DNA from: Takakia lepidozioides
Lineage: Eukaryota; Streptophyta; Takakiopsida; Takakiales; Takakiaceae
Direction: 5' to 3'
Assembly (NCBI GenBank): GCA_030704615.1
Contig: CM060733.1
Coordinates: forward strand, 5,890,001-5,954,000
Length of the DNA: 64,000 bases
In this document: positions 25,050 to 37,699 of the stretch, one piece after another
How the letters are laid out: each line of letters opens with the position of its first letter
How positions within the stretch are numbered: the stretch's first letter is position 1
Notes under the pieces: model-generated
What the model saw: only the letters and a program-made list of their open reading frames with translations
The model's database searches: none
Told to the model about the DNA's origin: nothing
Program-made: the position numbers and the translations under genes

Positions 25050-25195
25050 GGAAAACCCTTCCCGTTTGGTGTCGGGTTTGTGATTAGCTAGGCTAGGGCT
25101 CAAGACTAACTTCAACCCAAGTCTTGGGCCTAAGTCAGCGCCACGGAGGATGAAATTGCTTTGGCCGCTTGACCACCTTGACTTTTCTAGGTCTA
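25050..25195 (-). mobile_element. possible tRNA-derived repeat
   Basis: The minus strand carries GGTGGTCAAGCGGCCAAAGC near 25185-25165, which fits the A-box consensus and the start of a tRNA-Leu-like D arm. A degenerate B box (GGGTTGAAG) follows near 25115. No second copy was found in the window, so the call is tentative. Confidence 0.35.
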
Positions 25196-25399
25196 GTCCA
25201 TAATGCTGGCTATTCACAGAGTGGATGGCTAAACTGCAGATATGCGACTTTTCGTGTCGTGAAATGGGGTGGCTATTGCCCCGGCCCCAGGCCGGTAAGT
25301 GGTCGCCGTGAAATGTGGCTTTGTCTTGTCGCCGGCCACTTTCTGCATTGGGCCCGGCGACTGCCTGCTTTCTATACGAGGATGCCAAAAAGCAGATAA

Positions 25400-27460
25400 A
25401 TAATAATAAATAGCAATCGATAAATATCTTTTGAAAATTCTGACAACATGGATGAACAATTATGTGAGTTATCCAAATGGCACGTGAATTGGAAAGCGCG
25501 CAGAATTGTGGGGCCGGCGGATGGATGGATTAGAGGGATAAGTTATCTACAGCTTTTTGGGCGGGGTGAAAGTTGCGACCCGCTACTAGCTCGATGATGC
25601 CGACATTCATCCACCTCAAGGCCCTTACTGTTGGCTGGCGACTCCAGATACTTTATAACGTGAGTACATAATTTGTTATAAATATTTTAATTTATCTGGA
25701 TACTTATTTAATGCCACTCTACGAGCCCATGTAGTCCTGACACAGAGCTGAGTGTGCAGACAGGAATATATAATTAAGACAACTAGTATAGGTATATTTT
25801 ATCACTCTACTAATTAAAAACACCCTGGCTCCCCCACCTATCACCGCGCACGACCAATACACCGTCCGATCTTTCCAGTAAATTACTAGTGGCCGTCCGA
25901 TAGGGTCCTGTAACCGAGGGTACGAGACAATATCAGGGCCACGCGTCCGGTCGCACCGTTGGATCAGGGGATCGGAGGGGCAGCAGCGGCGTGCCGAGGT
26001 GGCAGGGCGGTGAGGTGGGGGCTGACGGGTGGCGCTTTTTGACCCGCCATCAGTGGAGGCATCTAAATATCCCTGGTCTCCGCTAATGGGAGGCCTCTGT
26101 TGGCCCCCCTAGCTTTCAGGCTAGGGCCCACGGATGATTAGTGCCCTGCTATAGGGCCCCTGTGGGGATTCAAACCGCCACCCGTCTCCTCTTTCTGCAT
26201 TTACTTACTTGGCACTTGTGCTGCTCTCACTTTATACTTACACACTCTGCTCTATGCGAGACATGGTCTCCAAGAATTTCCCATGAGGCGGGTGGGGTTT
26301 GTGAGTGTGCAACAAGATTAGTGAGCGCTTTGGATGCCCGCACACTTTGTAGCACATTACCCGACGAGGAGAAGAGTATCCTTCTCGATTGATGGAAGTA
26401 TTCTGTTTGATGTGACAGAGTGGAGAGAGACTCGAGAGAGATAAGTAGGTAGGCCTCGTAATCTTTTCTTTTCTCTCTTTTTCCCTTCTTTTTGCTCTGG
26501 GGCGTACTATGTTTCCACATCATCGGTTGACAAAGAGCGGTGGATGAATTTGGATCATCCTAATCTTCCTGATACACGCAGCAGCTTGACCTTCGACGCA
26601 GTTTGGCATATGATGAGGTAGATTAATATGAGGCTTGCGTTTTCTTTCTATGACGGTGATGATGACATGCTTGCCTCTTTACTAACCTTTGTACCCAGCC
26701 TAATGACTCCACCTTTCTCCATGGGAAGTTGGTTACCAAGCAAATGCTCCAGACATATCTGCCGCAAAGCAAAAACAAAACAAAGAAAAACAAGAGAGAG
26801 AACAGGACATGCGAGAGGAAGTAAAATGGAGAGAGCGGGCATCGGGAATAGAAGGTGCATCTCAAAGCTTTGAAGGTATAAGCGAGGCACAGAGTACGTG
26901 CGAGTAGGGCCCACAAGGCCCAGAAAACATGGGTGCTCTCTGGGCCACAAGTGAGGCGGCCTGACTCAAGCCACAAGTGAGGCCTGCAGGCCCTTTTGCT
27001 GGTTTGAATACTACGAGCCCATCGGCCTCCTCGCTTTTGAGTGTGTAGAATATTCATTGTTCCTCGCTCCCATGCTGCTCTGCAATTGGCGTGCATCCAC
27101 AAAGCCCTGCGCACCATTGACGGTAGCATTTCTTATTCCATGTTTGCAGAGATCGGGCTGGGCCATGACTCATGAGTGAGCCGGGCTTTTCTGAAAACCA
27201 GATAAAGTCGAGATAGGCTCTAGCCGACCAGCAACATGAAAGATCATTACGAGCTGGTCCCCTCCGCACTTGTGAGCCGTATATATGGCCGTAAGCTGCT
27301 ACCTCGGCGCTCCTGCATTGTCATCCCGAGTCTGAGACTTCGAGAGGTAGCCATGCGCACCACGAGCTCACATTGCAAGACTGAGAACTGCCGTAGACCC
27401 AAATCCACATCTTGATGGAAAACCCCTGTTAATTGGCTTGTGGAGGGTGCCAAGAGTGAC
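25400..27460. other. GC-rich to mixed spacer, no supported gene
   Basis: Contains a hairpin around 26106-26132 (CCCTAGC..GCTAGGG) and a tRNA B-box-like GGTTTGAATCCCC on the minus strand near 26170-26158 without an A box. A 168-codon minus-strand frame at 26623-27129 has a hydrophobic stretch but no family resemblance and lies in low-complexity sequence. I do not support a gene here. Confidence 0.4.
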
Positions 27461-27799
27461 AGCTCAAATGTGCTATAAAATTTTGAAGTGCAGAAGACTT
27501 ATTTCTGCTTCCCATTCGCAATGGTGCCTTTGAGAGTGGAAATGTGACTATTGGAGGAGGTCAATTCTTCAGCATCGCATATCCTTCACTCATATGAGAC
27601 AAACTTTGCAACAACTGTTTGTCCAAGAAGCCTGCTGACAGTGTCTTTTCACGGAGTTTCGTTTTGCAACTAACTCTGCAGTCCAGGACGACAAAACAAA
27701 TATGACAACAACAATTTCTTGTATTAAGGAGCTCTTTGTGGAAGGCAAGTGAAGTGGGTGGTTGAGCACAACTTGTATGTGACTCCTCTTTTGTGGCTG

Positions 27800-27985
27800 G
27801 CCTGACTGTTGCACCAAACTCTGTTCCAATTGAGGGGGCGGCCTTTGATTGTGAGCAAAATTGTGGGAACAAATTCTGTCCCTAAGAAGTGGGCTTTCTG
27901 CTGCTACAACAAAATTGAAGGAACCGACTGATTCCGTTCCTACAAAACTCAAACAAAATTGTGGAACCAATTCTGTTCCTATGCA
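27800..27985. repeat. short direct repeats with GGAAC..GTTCC palindromes
   Basis: Variants of AAAATTGTGGAACCAATTCTGTTCCTA occur near 27848, 27909 and 27955, with a weaker one near 27806. Each holds an imperfect GGAAC-spacer-GTTCC palindrome. They lie about 0.9 kb beyond the 3' end of the GLK coding region. Confidence 0.6.
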
Positions 27986-28816
27986 GACACACTAAGGCCA
28001 TCAGCATTGGCTTCGAAGTGTGCTAGCTCGGCCTCACTTCAAGTGCTGTGTAGTGCACAAAACAAAAAAACATAAATGCCAACAAAAGAGAGAACATGCT
28101 GGCAAGTATGGTGTACATATAGCACCTGCAGTACAAAACGCAACTGCCTCTTCACAGGGCTCAGGCTCCCTTGAAGGTGCCAGGAATGGAGACATGTGCT
28201 GACTCCTGCAGAGTCTTGCCCTGCTTTTGGCCCAAAGCGCATGTTTTGAGTGGCTGTGTAGAACCTGTAAAACAAGACCAGTTTTGTCCTTTGTTATCCA
28301 AGCAACAACCATGTTCGCATGAAAAACCATCAACATATCTGCCAGAGACAGCGGGGGATTAGATGGACACAAGACCAGAATATTTTGAACCTTAGGTGTA
28401 ATGCACAGAACAACAACAAAGCTTCAGAAGACATCTGGTCCTCAATAGAGCGACACATGTTGTACTGGTGCTTACCTTGCAACAGGTTCCTTTGGAGCTA
28501 ACCCCTGCTTGATCTTGGATCGCAGAGATCTGGCATCCAAATTCGCAGCTAGAATGATGATGAAGCTTCAGCAAACTCTGTAGCTTGAAGTCATTCCATC
28601 ACGAAAGCTGCAATGAAGGCCACATTTGTGACTTATCTACTTACCATAACTGACTTACTCTGGGGCAACTCACTGCCCAAGCACCTCTGCAAATTGCTGT
28701 GGCAATCCTCCCCTGCTGGTTGCAATTTGGAGAGGTCCCAGTGGCCATTGTACGCAGAGTGCATCCATTATGTCTGCAATGAACGAGGTCTAATCAGACG
28801 TAATACAGATCCAGTG

Positions 28817-30268
28817 TCAGGAGGTTGAAGGTGGAACTGTGTTGATGCCCTGCCTGTAAAGCTCAGCCATGACCCCCTCCATGGAAGGTGGTTTGAGCCC
28901 TAAGGGTGGGGGAGTCCAGGGATTTGCAAGAGCTTCACTGATGGCAGCATCCAAAATTTCTTTAGGAGGATGAAAATCTGAGGGTTTGCTGGAGGCTGCA
29001 GCTCCAGCAGCCACTCCAATATCAGAATCATCCGAGTTTGTGTGATACAAGGGTAATGGCATAGACTCATCTGCCAGAAAGCTGTCACCGGATGCGCTTG
29101 GTGCAACCATCTGCGAGCCAACAGGCATAGTTGCCAGAGGTACCCTCATCAGAGGGTATGGGTAACATGGCGTGACTGGTGCAGCTGAAGGGTGACACCA
29201 AGTATCAAGGCATGCAGCCGGATGCTGCCAGTAAGAGCCATCAGGTGCCTGCCAGACTGCAAGTCCGCTCATGGCCGGCTGTTGCCACATATGCATTGAC
29301 GAGTGATCCACAGTGGGATGGCCCCAGACAACCAAAGGTGGACTGACTTGATGCCCATGCGAGGAAAGATGCGGTTGCATGGGTGCGAGTCCCAGTGGAG
29401 GCCGAGGCTGTATTGGCGGGGAGTTACTGTGTAGAGGAGTGAGCCAAGAACTTCCATCGCGCCTGGTTCTGGGCCATGGACCTGGAGTCAATGGCCTGCG
29501 ATGATGCCACGCAGAAGCCTCTGCCTCTCGAGCCAGCAAATGTCGTCTATGCGAACGGTACTTCTGCAAATGACTAGCAATGTTGTGACGGGTTAAGCAT
29601 TGCACACCCATGAGCTCCAAAATCCGAGATGGAATAGCTTTTTCCACTCCCAGTTGCTCAACAGCCTGCACAAAACGACGGTGAAGCTCAGGAGTCCAAT
29701 CCACCTTTACCTTCCTCCTTCCCGAGGTGGAATTTTTGCACCCTTTACCAGATTGATCGGAGCTAATCTGCTCCTCTTTCTTATCCACACTGGAGCAATC
29801 CCCACTGTCGACGCTTGGAGACTGCAGAGAACTTACTCCTGTTTCTCTATCGATCCCTCCTTGCCCGGCCATTGCAACTTCAGCCAGTAGCAAAGCTTCT
29901 TCTTCCCCAATCTCCGTGTCGTCACGAACTTCCCCAGAATCTAGAGACTCCACATTCGTGTCCAAGGATGTGCCAGGAAGATTTACAACTCCGCAAGGGT
30001 CCACGTCAATGCCCAACTCTCCGTCTCCCTCGACAGCAATGCCATTACCTATGCGAAAATCCTCTAAGCTACCGTCAAACTCTATCTTGATGCAGGGAGG
30101 GCCGGCAAATTTGAGGTCCAAATCTACCTCCTCCTTCACAATGTTATCGACAAATGGTGTTAACTTCATGGTGCCTAAACACTCTACTAGTTCGCCCTTA
30201 TCATCCTCGATCTTCGCTTGCACAAGGCCATTGACTTGCGATAATCCTGCGGCTTCGCTTGTAGACAT
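28817..30268 (-). CDS. GLK: GOLDEN2-LIKE (GLK) transcription factor, intronless
   Basis: GLK proteins are nuclear GARP-family activators of chloroplast development and photosynthesis genes (family knowledge). The uninterrupted 483-codon frame has an acidic N-terminus with [15 protein letters not shown], a basic linker, and the GARP DNA-binding domain at about residues 185-240 ([46 protein letters not shown]). The GLK-specific AREAEA motif follows at about 246-251, then a Pro/His/Trp-rich middle and the C-terminal GCT box ([28 protein letters not shown]) at about 430-475. The GCT box with AREAEA separates GLK from other GARP proteins. As I recall, angiosperm GLK genes have several introns, some inside the GARP domain; none is needed here. 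The start (MSTSEAAG) is the first ATG of the frame. Confidence 0.93.
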   Translation of the reverse strand: MSTSEAAGLSQVNGLVQAKIEDDKGELVECLGTMKLTPFVDNIVKEEVDLDLKFAGPPCIKIEFDGSLEDFRIGNGIAVEGDGELGIDVDPCGVVNLPGTSLDTNVESLDSGEVRDDTEIGEEEALLLAEVAMAGQGGIDRETGVSSLQSPSVDSGDCSSVDKKEEQISSDQSGKGCKNSTSGRRKVKVDWTPELHRRFVQAVEQLGVEKAIPSRILELMGVQCLTRHNIASHLQKYRSHRRHLLAREAEASAWHHRRPLTPGPWPRTRRDGSSWLTPLHSNSPPIQPRPPLGLAPMQPHLSSHGHQVSPPLVVWGHPTVDHSSMHMWQQPAMSGLAVWQAPDGSYWQHPAACLDTWCHPSAAPVTPCYPYPLMRVPLATMPVGSQMVAPSASGDSFLADESMPLPLYHTNSDDSDIGVAAGAAASSKPSDFHPPKEILDAAISEALANPWTPPPLGLKPPSMEGVMAELYRQGINTVPPSTS

Positions 30269-31110
30269 TCTTATCGGTCACAGGGCCAGCTGCTCAATCC
30301 TAAGCATCCTATGTCTATTCTTCTACATATCCTCGGTTTTCACTACCAAACAACCGATCACTGGTGCAAATCCTCCATCCTAGAGCGTCACCCCTGAACA
30401 ACATCTTCCGCAGTTGTAAAGAGCCCAGCTGCATGCAAAAAATCCGTGTCACCTCTTGCTACACAATCCCCTCCACGTCTTCCATATTTTCCAGCCTCTT
30501 GTACACCCACTGCTGCTACAGCTGAAGCAATGACATGCAAGAACTCTCCCTCTCAATGGAAGAGCTCTTTCCTAGACAATCTATGACATAATCTCTGCTT
30601 GTGATGCCAACTACTCACTCACTCACTCACTCATGCACATCCCACAACAGCCTCTTCAAAACAACATCCACATCCGTGCAGATACTCTCGCAAGACTTCA
30701 CCTTCCTCAATGCCAGAACTGTTCTCCAAGCATAGGACAACAATCTACTCTGCACTCCCCCACAATCTCCCACTGTACACCTATATACAAAACCTCGCCA
30801 CTCTCTCCACCAACACAAGCTGGAGCACAAGCCCCCTGCCTGCCTGCAAATCTCCTCCACCGCAATGCAAGAGCTTTGCAACCATCTCTAGCTCTGCTTC
30901 AATGATCATCCCCTTTCGGCTATGGCGAGAAACCTCAGGGATTCCTACAACCCGAGGATATGCTCCGCACTCGAATTCATCCCCCCATCATCCACCTCCC
31001 GGCCCCACTCCTCCCCCTTTACGCTGTGTCCGTCCCTTTCATCCATTCCCCACACCCCGATACAGGCCCACCTACGTTCATCCAAGGAGCCTTTAAGTAG
31101 GAGCCTTTAA
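30269..31110 (-). promoter_or_regulatory. probable leader/promoter of GLK
   Basis: On the minus strand this region is G/A-rich with a TATATA at about 30787-30782 and an ACTC-type microsatellite at 30609-30632. It lies directly upstream of the GLK start. A possible upstream ORF (30881-30627, 84 codons) exists but has no other support. Assignment as leader or promoter is by position only. Confidence 0.35.
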
Positions 31111-32220
31111 GTCGGCACCTTCTTCCTCGCTCCCAAATTAGCTTGCCATCAACCATCACCTCAAACTACTTTGTGTTCATCCATCCTCTGTTCATCCGAA
31201 GATCTATGATTGGATTTCATTTCCCAGTTGCTTAAATTAGAACTCGCACTTGCCACTAAACTGTGAAACTGCCTCGCACCGCCTATCGCAGCGCGGCCTC
31301 CCATTGGCTCTACCCTATCCTCGCACCCATAACTTATTATTTTTACTATTATTATTCGTCTTATTGTTATTATTATTATCTATCGCCTACGACGTCAGGG
31401 ATATGAGCTCTGACTGCTCCCTGCTGACTCAGGTGGGTTGCCTATAAATAACCTAACCACCGGACCAGACGGTACTACCATCCTTAACGGAATCCCATCC
31501 CAGCTCCACTCCACGGCCAGGATGCTGCCTCACGTCCATCCCACGCCCCACATTCAAACTCGTCGGCGCTTCATTGCGCCAGCGCACTCTCTGCACTAGC
31601 CGGTCACGGCCTGGGGCTACCGGCAGTGGCCAGTCTTGGCCCCGTCGTTTCCACCAAAAAAGTCACCGTCGATGAGAACATTCAACGGCCGCCATCCGTC
31701 ACATCACCCTTCGCTAATGAGGATGGATGAATGTGTATTATTTCAACCTTCCATATGATCCATCATCCCATTAGCTGGGAGCGAAAATGCGACGGAGGTT
31801 TTACTTTCCCGCGTTCCCCATGTTCACTATGTTCCCAGCGCTTACAGGAATATAAATTTGGTGCTGGAGGGCGGCTTGGCAACGCAATAGCCACATGATT
31901 AATCATAAAAAAAAGTGCGAAGAATTTGCATCCTTGAATGCAACCATATTCGTGTCAGTAAGCTTAGTAGGCTGCAGCATCTTGGTAAAACTGCTACTTA
32001 CTAGTTACCAGCAGACCAGACTTTATTATGAGAGCCCTTCTTGAATGCACTGAAGTGGAGGTCTTGTTGCTGCGGTATGTGGTTGTTTGGGTGGTTATTT
32101 TTGGAGCTGATTAAAAATGGGTCATAAACATGTTAAATGTGGCATTGACATCAGCTGGGAGTTAATGTGGGGAATGTCACTTTAAGGAAGGTTCTAGACG
32201 CAGAGTCGTCACGAAAAGTG
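31111..32220. other. spacer, no gene seen
   Basis: Contains an ATT-rich microsatellite at about 31325-31380 and a duplicated AGGAGCCTTTAAGT at 31086-31113. No coding or RNA gene is supported. Confidence 0.45.
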
Positions 32221-32224
32221 CACT

Positions 32225-32455
32225 GGAATGATAATTTTTTTATTAATATTTTTACGTTTTTTATTTGTTTTTATAACAGAGGAGCTACAGCTCACAATTC
32301 ACGCCCGTTACAGTGTAGGGGGACCCCGCTCACATAAGCCAGTAGATGCCATCCCCAGAGCAACCGACCATAGGAAAGCATAGCCAGATACCACAATGTG
32401 GTGGAAGGATTTGAGCCCCAGACCACCGGGGTGAGACCAAGTGTAATAGTTCTAG
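32225..32455 (-). mobile_element. SINE-like element with A-rich tail
   Basis: The minus strand has a B-box-like GGGGCTCAAATCC (about 32419-32407) followed by a roughly 120-base body and a long A/T tail (32275-32230). The region where the A box should lie (32430-32455) is too diverged to recognise. Confidence 0.45.
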
Positions 32456-32494
32456 TAGAGAATGCCTAATTTCGATTTATTGTAATTTTTAAGA

Positions 32495-32765
32495 AAGTTA
32501 ATTTATTTATTTATTAATCAAAAAGGAAGTCGAAAACAGGCTCAACCGGTCAGGTTCAATGAACCGGATCATAGTGCCACGTGGATGTTTCGGTAACCAA
32601 TCGTCATCTGGTGACTAGTCGGAATACTGGCGGTACACGGTTGTCAAGGCTATCCCTCCATACGGGCCTGCCACCTGCCCATTGCGCCACCGTGGCCTTC
32701 ACCTTCAAGAGCTTGCAGCTGTATGGACGCGAGCGTGCTCTAACCGCTGAGCCACTAGAGAAGAG
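32495..32765 (-). mobile_element. SINE-like element with two A-box-like heads
   Basis: On the minus strand TGGCTCAGCGG (32754-32744) and TGGCGCAATGG (about 32689-32679) both fit the A-box consensus. The body ends in an AAATAAATAAAT tail near 32512-32500. The pair of A-box-like sequences suggests a dimeric or composite head; a clear B box was not found. Confidence 0.5.
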
Positions 32766-33131
32766 GCACAAACAAAAAAAATTTGGCTGCGCGGACGATC
32801 GACTGTGGTGTGCGGGAGCAACGACGGTCGGGAGTTGTAGAGATTGTTTACTCGGACGATCCTTTTAAACTGCGAGGGCATATTTGGAGCGAGCAACAGG
32901 TGCGAGTGTTGGCTCTCTTGCTTCAAAGTTCTACAGGTTTGTGTCCAGTTTCTAGAGTTCTGTAACATTTCCTCCGGGGCAGCCTGGACATTTGAAGCTG
33001 TTCTATTTTTGGTGAAATCTCTTTTGTAATCTCGCTAGTCCGTACGGTGTTTCTGGAGGTTGATGAGTTTAGACTCTGACATTTGGTTAACAGACTGACA
33101 GTTGTTGAAGAGGATCGAGGCAAGGTCAGCC

Positions 33132-35453
33132 ATGCCGCCTTTCGCTGGCGTGCATCTGCATCACGTGGCTCGTGAGACTTCCGACGTGAAGCGAGCCGCA
33201 GAGTTTTACGAACAGGTCGAGTTCTTCTCCTCCACGTATACATTAGCATCCTTGATCTTTAACTCCTCTCGATGTTTGAATGTGCTATCATTTTTTTAAG
33301 TAATTGACACTCGTACCGTGTCTTTATCATCTACACCCTAGAATTCGACGAAGCGATTGGAATCGCTGAGAGAGATACATGATGCTCCTATGGCGTGTTT
33401 AAAAGTCATTGCATGCAAGCAGTTCCTTTCATGCGTCAGCTCTGTGTCACATTGTACATAGTTGTTTTGTGTGACTGCGGCTCGTAGCATTCTGCACATA
33501 TAGCCAGATTTCAAAAATGCAATCGGAATTCCTGATTCATCACGATCCTAGGTCTGTGTGTGCAACACAAAAGCATGAATCTTTATCCTTCGTCGCGAAA
33601 GCTATGGACAGAGCTGGAAGATACGCAGATGCACTGGTCACTCTTGCGGTTCTTCATTACAAGTCTTTGTAGTGGTCTAAATGTTGGAACTTCACTGTGC
33701 TGTGTCATACAAAGCTTGACCTTCTCCATGTATTGGAGGAAGACTGCCTACCATAATGGTCTATGATGGTGTACTAGTAAATGCTATCCCTGTTTAACAA
33801 TGTATTAACCAAAAGCTTTTCTTATAGGTGTTGGTTGTCACTTTACTATCTAGCAGAGGAGGTCAGTAACTAAACGAAAGGCTTTGATAGGAATTGTGCA
33901 TAAACTGATGTGGTTTTTCACCTTCACTTTTTATGTGACCTGTTTTTCAGGTGTTAGGATTCAAGAGATTGGAGCTACCTCAAAAATTTGGTCCTTTTGA
34001 AGTTGTGTGGCTGTCCTTACCTCCATCTTATGCATTACATTTGATTGAGCGGGATCCTCAGTCCCGCTTGCCAGAAAGCCCTTTTGTTGTGCCAGATGAT
34101 GCCAGGTACTTAATCTCACCTGAAGTTGCCATCAGACCTTCAACAATCAGTTATCTAGGATTTAAAATGCTCTGGATATATTTTGCTGTCACAATATGCT
34201 GCATGCCCGTAACCTGTATTGTGGAGGCACATAGCTCCCTTGAGTCCTACCTGATTACGCACACCCTGGAATTCTGTAGGCTTTGAGGAAATTGTATAGC
34301 CATTTCTTTGTGTATGCATTGACCTGGTCATGAAATGTGGTGGAGGTAACAGGACAGATCCAAGTGCCTTATGGCGGGGACATCATCTGTCCTTCCGGGT
34401 CTCTAACTACGACGCCTCAATTGAGCTTTTGAAAGTACGCGACACTTCCTGCTCTGGTCAAGACAAATAGGTGGTCTCACCTTTTCTGTTTTTCTCATTT
34501 CTCTCTTCTCACAGAACTCCTGCACTCTTAGATGAATGAAACTCTTTGGAGATGTTGCAGGGTGTGTCTTTGGCGAGCATCTTTCTGTGTTTGGAGATAT
34601 TTCACAAGTTTCAGGGTCTGTTCCATAGTTGCATAGAGCTTGATCTCTATGAGGTTTGAAAAACTTTTTTGATATACTGATGTCCGGTGTGACTTGCTAT
34701 TGTTATGAGAAGGAGAGGAATATCCAGTATTTTGAAAAGACACAGCAAGAGGGCAAGGTGAAGCAGGCATTTTTCTTCGATCCTGATGGTATGTTACACC
34801 ACCACCTCTTGCAATAATTCGCATACAGAAGGTACAGTAAAACTCATAATGATTCTGATGTAACCTACTCCGCAAAGCATAAAAAACTGTAATCCTATGG
34901 GAGGAATCGCTGAAAATTATCTACTAGTGACAAGAATGTGGTGATCATTGTCAAACTCCCATTTTTGTTAGAACTAGAAGTTGTGCAAGTATGTCACATT
35001 TTGACCATTTCTATGGGTCTCTTTTTTGGCCTCATGGCACCTCCTCAATTTGTGCATGCTACATCAAATTAGCATGAAATGTGCTTGCACCGGTTGAATA
35101 TTCATGAGAATTGTGATGGATTGTGTTTATCCCATTGAGTCTAACACAAGGTCCCTACATAATAAACTTGAAGCAGAACCTTCCTTATATCAGGCTACTA
35201 TCCCTTGCTGAGACCGATCCGAAATCCTTACAGATGGATAGGTGGCTACCAATGAGAAGATCAGTATCTGACGTTCTCGTGTATTTGACATCATCTTCAC
35301 AGGTTCTCTGTCGAACTTAGGGGTAAATGCTATAACTGCATGTCCACCTGCGTGGTGAAAAATAATCTTGGGGTAACCACTTACTGGGTTATTTGCACTT
35401 ATTGGATTGCAGGAAATGGTTTGGAGATAGGCAACTGGCCTATTTCATCTTAG
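33132..35453 (+). CDS. small glyoxalase-fold (VOC) protein, five exons
   Basis: Exons 33132-33215, 33951-34105, 34353-34434, 34710-34788 and 35413-35453 join in phase to give 146 residues ending WPISS. The fold is vicinal-oxygen-chelate: GVHLHHVARETSD..AAEFYEQVLGFKRLELP, then SYALHLIERDP, WRGHHLSFRVSNYDASIELLK, and AFFFDPDGNGLEIGNW. His in HLHHVA, Glu in HLIERD, His in GHHLSF and Glu in GLEIGN occupy the positions of the usual metal-binding His/Glu/His/Glu set. Plant proteins of this size are annotated glyoxalase-I-like; their substrate is mostly unproven. The start at 33132 gives the family's usual N-terminus; an in-frame ATG at 33102 would add ten residues. All five exons have GT-AG borders. 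Confidence 0.85.
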
Positions 35454-36005
35454 AAGCCACCTGCATTGCAGTAATACTGAGACAAACTGCTGTGGAAATA
35501 TCGCATCAATTTGCTCAACACCTGCAAAATGCCCATTTTAGCTTTCTTGTACCCCTCAGTACACATGAGGTAAACTGTTGGTAATGGATTGTAGTTTGTT
35601 GTTACCATGTGAAAGCCCCAGTTGCTTCATGAATAGCTAGGGTTTTAGGTAGTAAAGTCTGTCAATCCAAAATTGTACTTTCTCTCTGGACCATAACCTG
35701 GAAGATGGAAATTTTGGTGTGGGCATTGTGGAATGTGTACTACAACTGGGCAAAACTGAGATATGTGAGCACCAAGGAAGTTGGCATGTAGCGAGCATCT
35801 GCATTTAGCATTGTACGAAGCATCTCTTTCCAAGCGTTGTGCAGCCTTGGCCATTTGATTCAAACCACGAAAGAGTGTTGTTAATAGAAGTAAGGAGTGA
35901 CACTCATGTTTTTACTCATTTGAAAAATCAATAATTATGTTTTTTCAAATGAAACACCGGTGAGCCATGGAGGCATGACAGGCAAGCCCGAAGGCAGAGA
36001 CACTT
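35454..36005. other. 3' flank of the VOC gene with a repeat fragment
   Basis: No further gene. Bases 35945-35985 (GAAACACCGGTGAGCCATGG and onward) resemble the reverse complement of the short A-tailed repeat at 23205-23340. Confidence 0.4.
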
Positions 36006-36007
36006 TA

Positions 36008-37465
36008 TTTTTTTATATTTTTTTTATATTTTTTTTAAAGGGGACGGGGCCCTGAAAAAACTTTACTTAATAAGGAGTCAAAATTGAGGACAGAAAGGAG
36101 GAAAAAATAACCTCCATTGGGCCGGAAAGGATCAGTGAGGTGGGAGGGAGAAACAGCTGGAGGAGGGACGAGTGCAAGTCTAATGATGCTAGGGCCCTAT
36201 AAAGAAGGGATGGAGAGAGATCCAGCAAAACACTGGTGCGAGGGAGCTGCCATAACATAGCAGCAAAACACATAAAGATGAGCCGAAATGCAAAATCGTT
36301 TTAATCCCAGCTGAGGGAGGAGAGAGTCCTGAGGCTGCTCCACTGGCAGCAGCAAAATGGGCTTTCCCATAAGAGCTAAAGATAGACTGGTAACAAACTG
36401 CTAACAGCCTAAGGTTGGTACGGGATCAGAGTCCGAAAGTGAGCTGAATGAATAATAGGTCCAAGTCTGAAAGCAGGCAATGCAGCCCCCGGAATGCCTT
36501 CCCCAATTACCAAATCCAGCTGCGCCTTAGACTTTGGTGGTCCCTGCTTCTGATGGCGCCAATTGACGTCTGGTGCTTCGGAGTCAGCAGGCGATTTTCC
36601 AGGGCCTGGGGATGTCGTCATGCCAAACAATTCTGGATTCTGAGAGCCTGGAGCAGATGAGATTGCCCTTTGCCCAGGTGAGGTCCAACTCCGCGAACAA
36701 ACGTTGGCGCTTCCTTTCACTGCACCTGCTAGAAGCTGAAATCGAAGTCACCCAAGCCTTACGCCCCTCAGTCATCAAAGCAGCATACAATCTGGCAAGC
36801 AATCTGTCCAAAGAGCATGGCCTCTGAGGGTAGCCCAGATGGGGCATCTGTCCCATGGAGACCCGTTGTGCAGATTAAGTAACAGCAAAGGGGCAGAGAG
36901 AGGGGGCAGCGCATTCCAATTGGCATAGAGGGCTTCCACGTAACTCCAAATTCTTGAGGAAATGTGACATTGGAGCAGACAGTGCTCCATTGTTTCCCTA
37001 ACTCCACAAGAGCAGATTAAACAAGCAGGTCCCTGTCAGCGAAAAAATCTGCCACAGGTAAAATACGGTTCGCTATTTTCAACAAGAAGGCAGTGACTTT
37101 GGCTGAACGGTGCTTGGCCCAGATGTCTCTCCACACCCTATTCCAGCAGGAGATTGGTAGGTTGAGGGACCACTTGCTATTCCATTTATTTTTGAAATCA
37201 GCTTTCCCCAACAACATCCTGTAGCCTGTCTTGACCTTGTAACCCATGAGGGGGGTTCTTTTCTTGTCTGACCAGCTCCACTCTCCTGGGTCCATCTGTA
37301 ATCTGCTCCATGGAAAGCACGGAACCAGAGAAGGGGGGTCTTTGAGGCCCAACAGATCTCTTCGCCTGGGATAGGAGGTTTTGGGTTTGGGATGCCCGAA
37401 ACTATTTCAAGAACTCTGATTCTGTAAGCCTCATCATGATTTAGCTCCCCTGTCCCAAGCATTTG
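36008..37465 (-). mobile_element. 3' end of a LINE (zf-RVT region), decayed
   Basis: The minus strand encodes WSDKKRTPLMGYKVKTGYRML, then WNRVWRDIWAKHRSAKVTAFL and a zinc-knuckle CLIC..GVRETMEHCLLQCH..IWSYV. This is the order of the zf-RVT domain after the reverse transcriptase in plant non-LTR retrotransposons. Frame changes near 37350, 37010 and 36760 break the frame, and the reverse transcriptase itself is absent, as in a 5'-truncated insertion. The 3' end (36060-36008) runs into A-rich sequence on the minus strand, a likely poly(A) tail. The upstream edge near 37465 is inferred. Confidence 0.8.
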
Positions 37466-37617
37466 GACTTTATATTATCAAGTAAATTATAAATAATGTA
37501 CAAGAAATAAAATATTAAATTGGTGAGAAGTTTGAATAAAGAGTGTATTTATATTTTATATGTATCTTCAACCACAAATCTAAGTGAGCTGCAATTACTA
37601 GTGAAGGCCATCTTGAA

Positions 37618-37695
37618 AGCAGATACTACCACACCCATCAAAGGAACAATGTGGTGGCATAGTGCACTATTCAACTGAGCTATCACCTATAAAGG
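37618..37695 (-). mobile_element. SINE family 2, head fragment
   Basis: The minus strand reads GGTGATAGCTCAGTTGAATA followed by GTGCACTATGCCACCAC. This matches the A box and following 25 bases of the family 2 elements at 22936-23177 and 23388-23549. The B-box region is diverged and the body is missing. Confidence 0.6.
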
Positions 37696-37699
37696 TGGT

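Noticed and set aside
26158-26170. tRNA B box on the minus strand
   Set aside because: No A box at a suitable distance and no second copy, so not reported as an element.
26623-27129. 168-codon minus-strand ORF with a hydrophobic stretch
   Set aside because: Low-complexity Phe/Leu-rich composition from T/C-rich DNA, no domain, no splice support.
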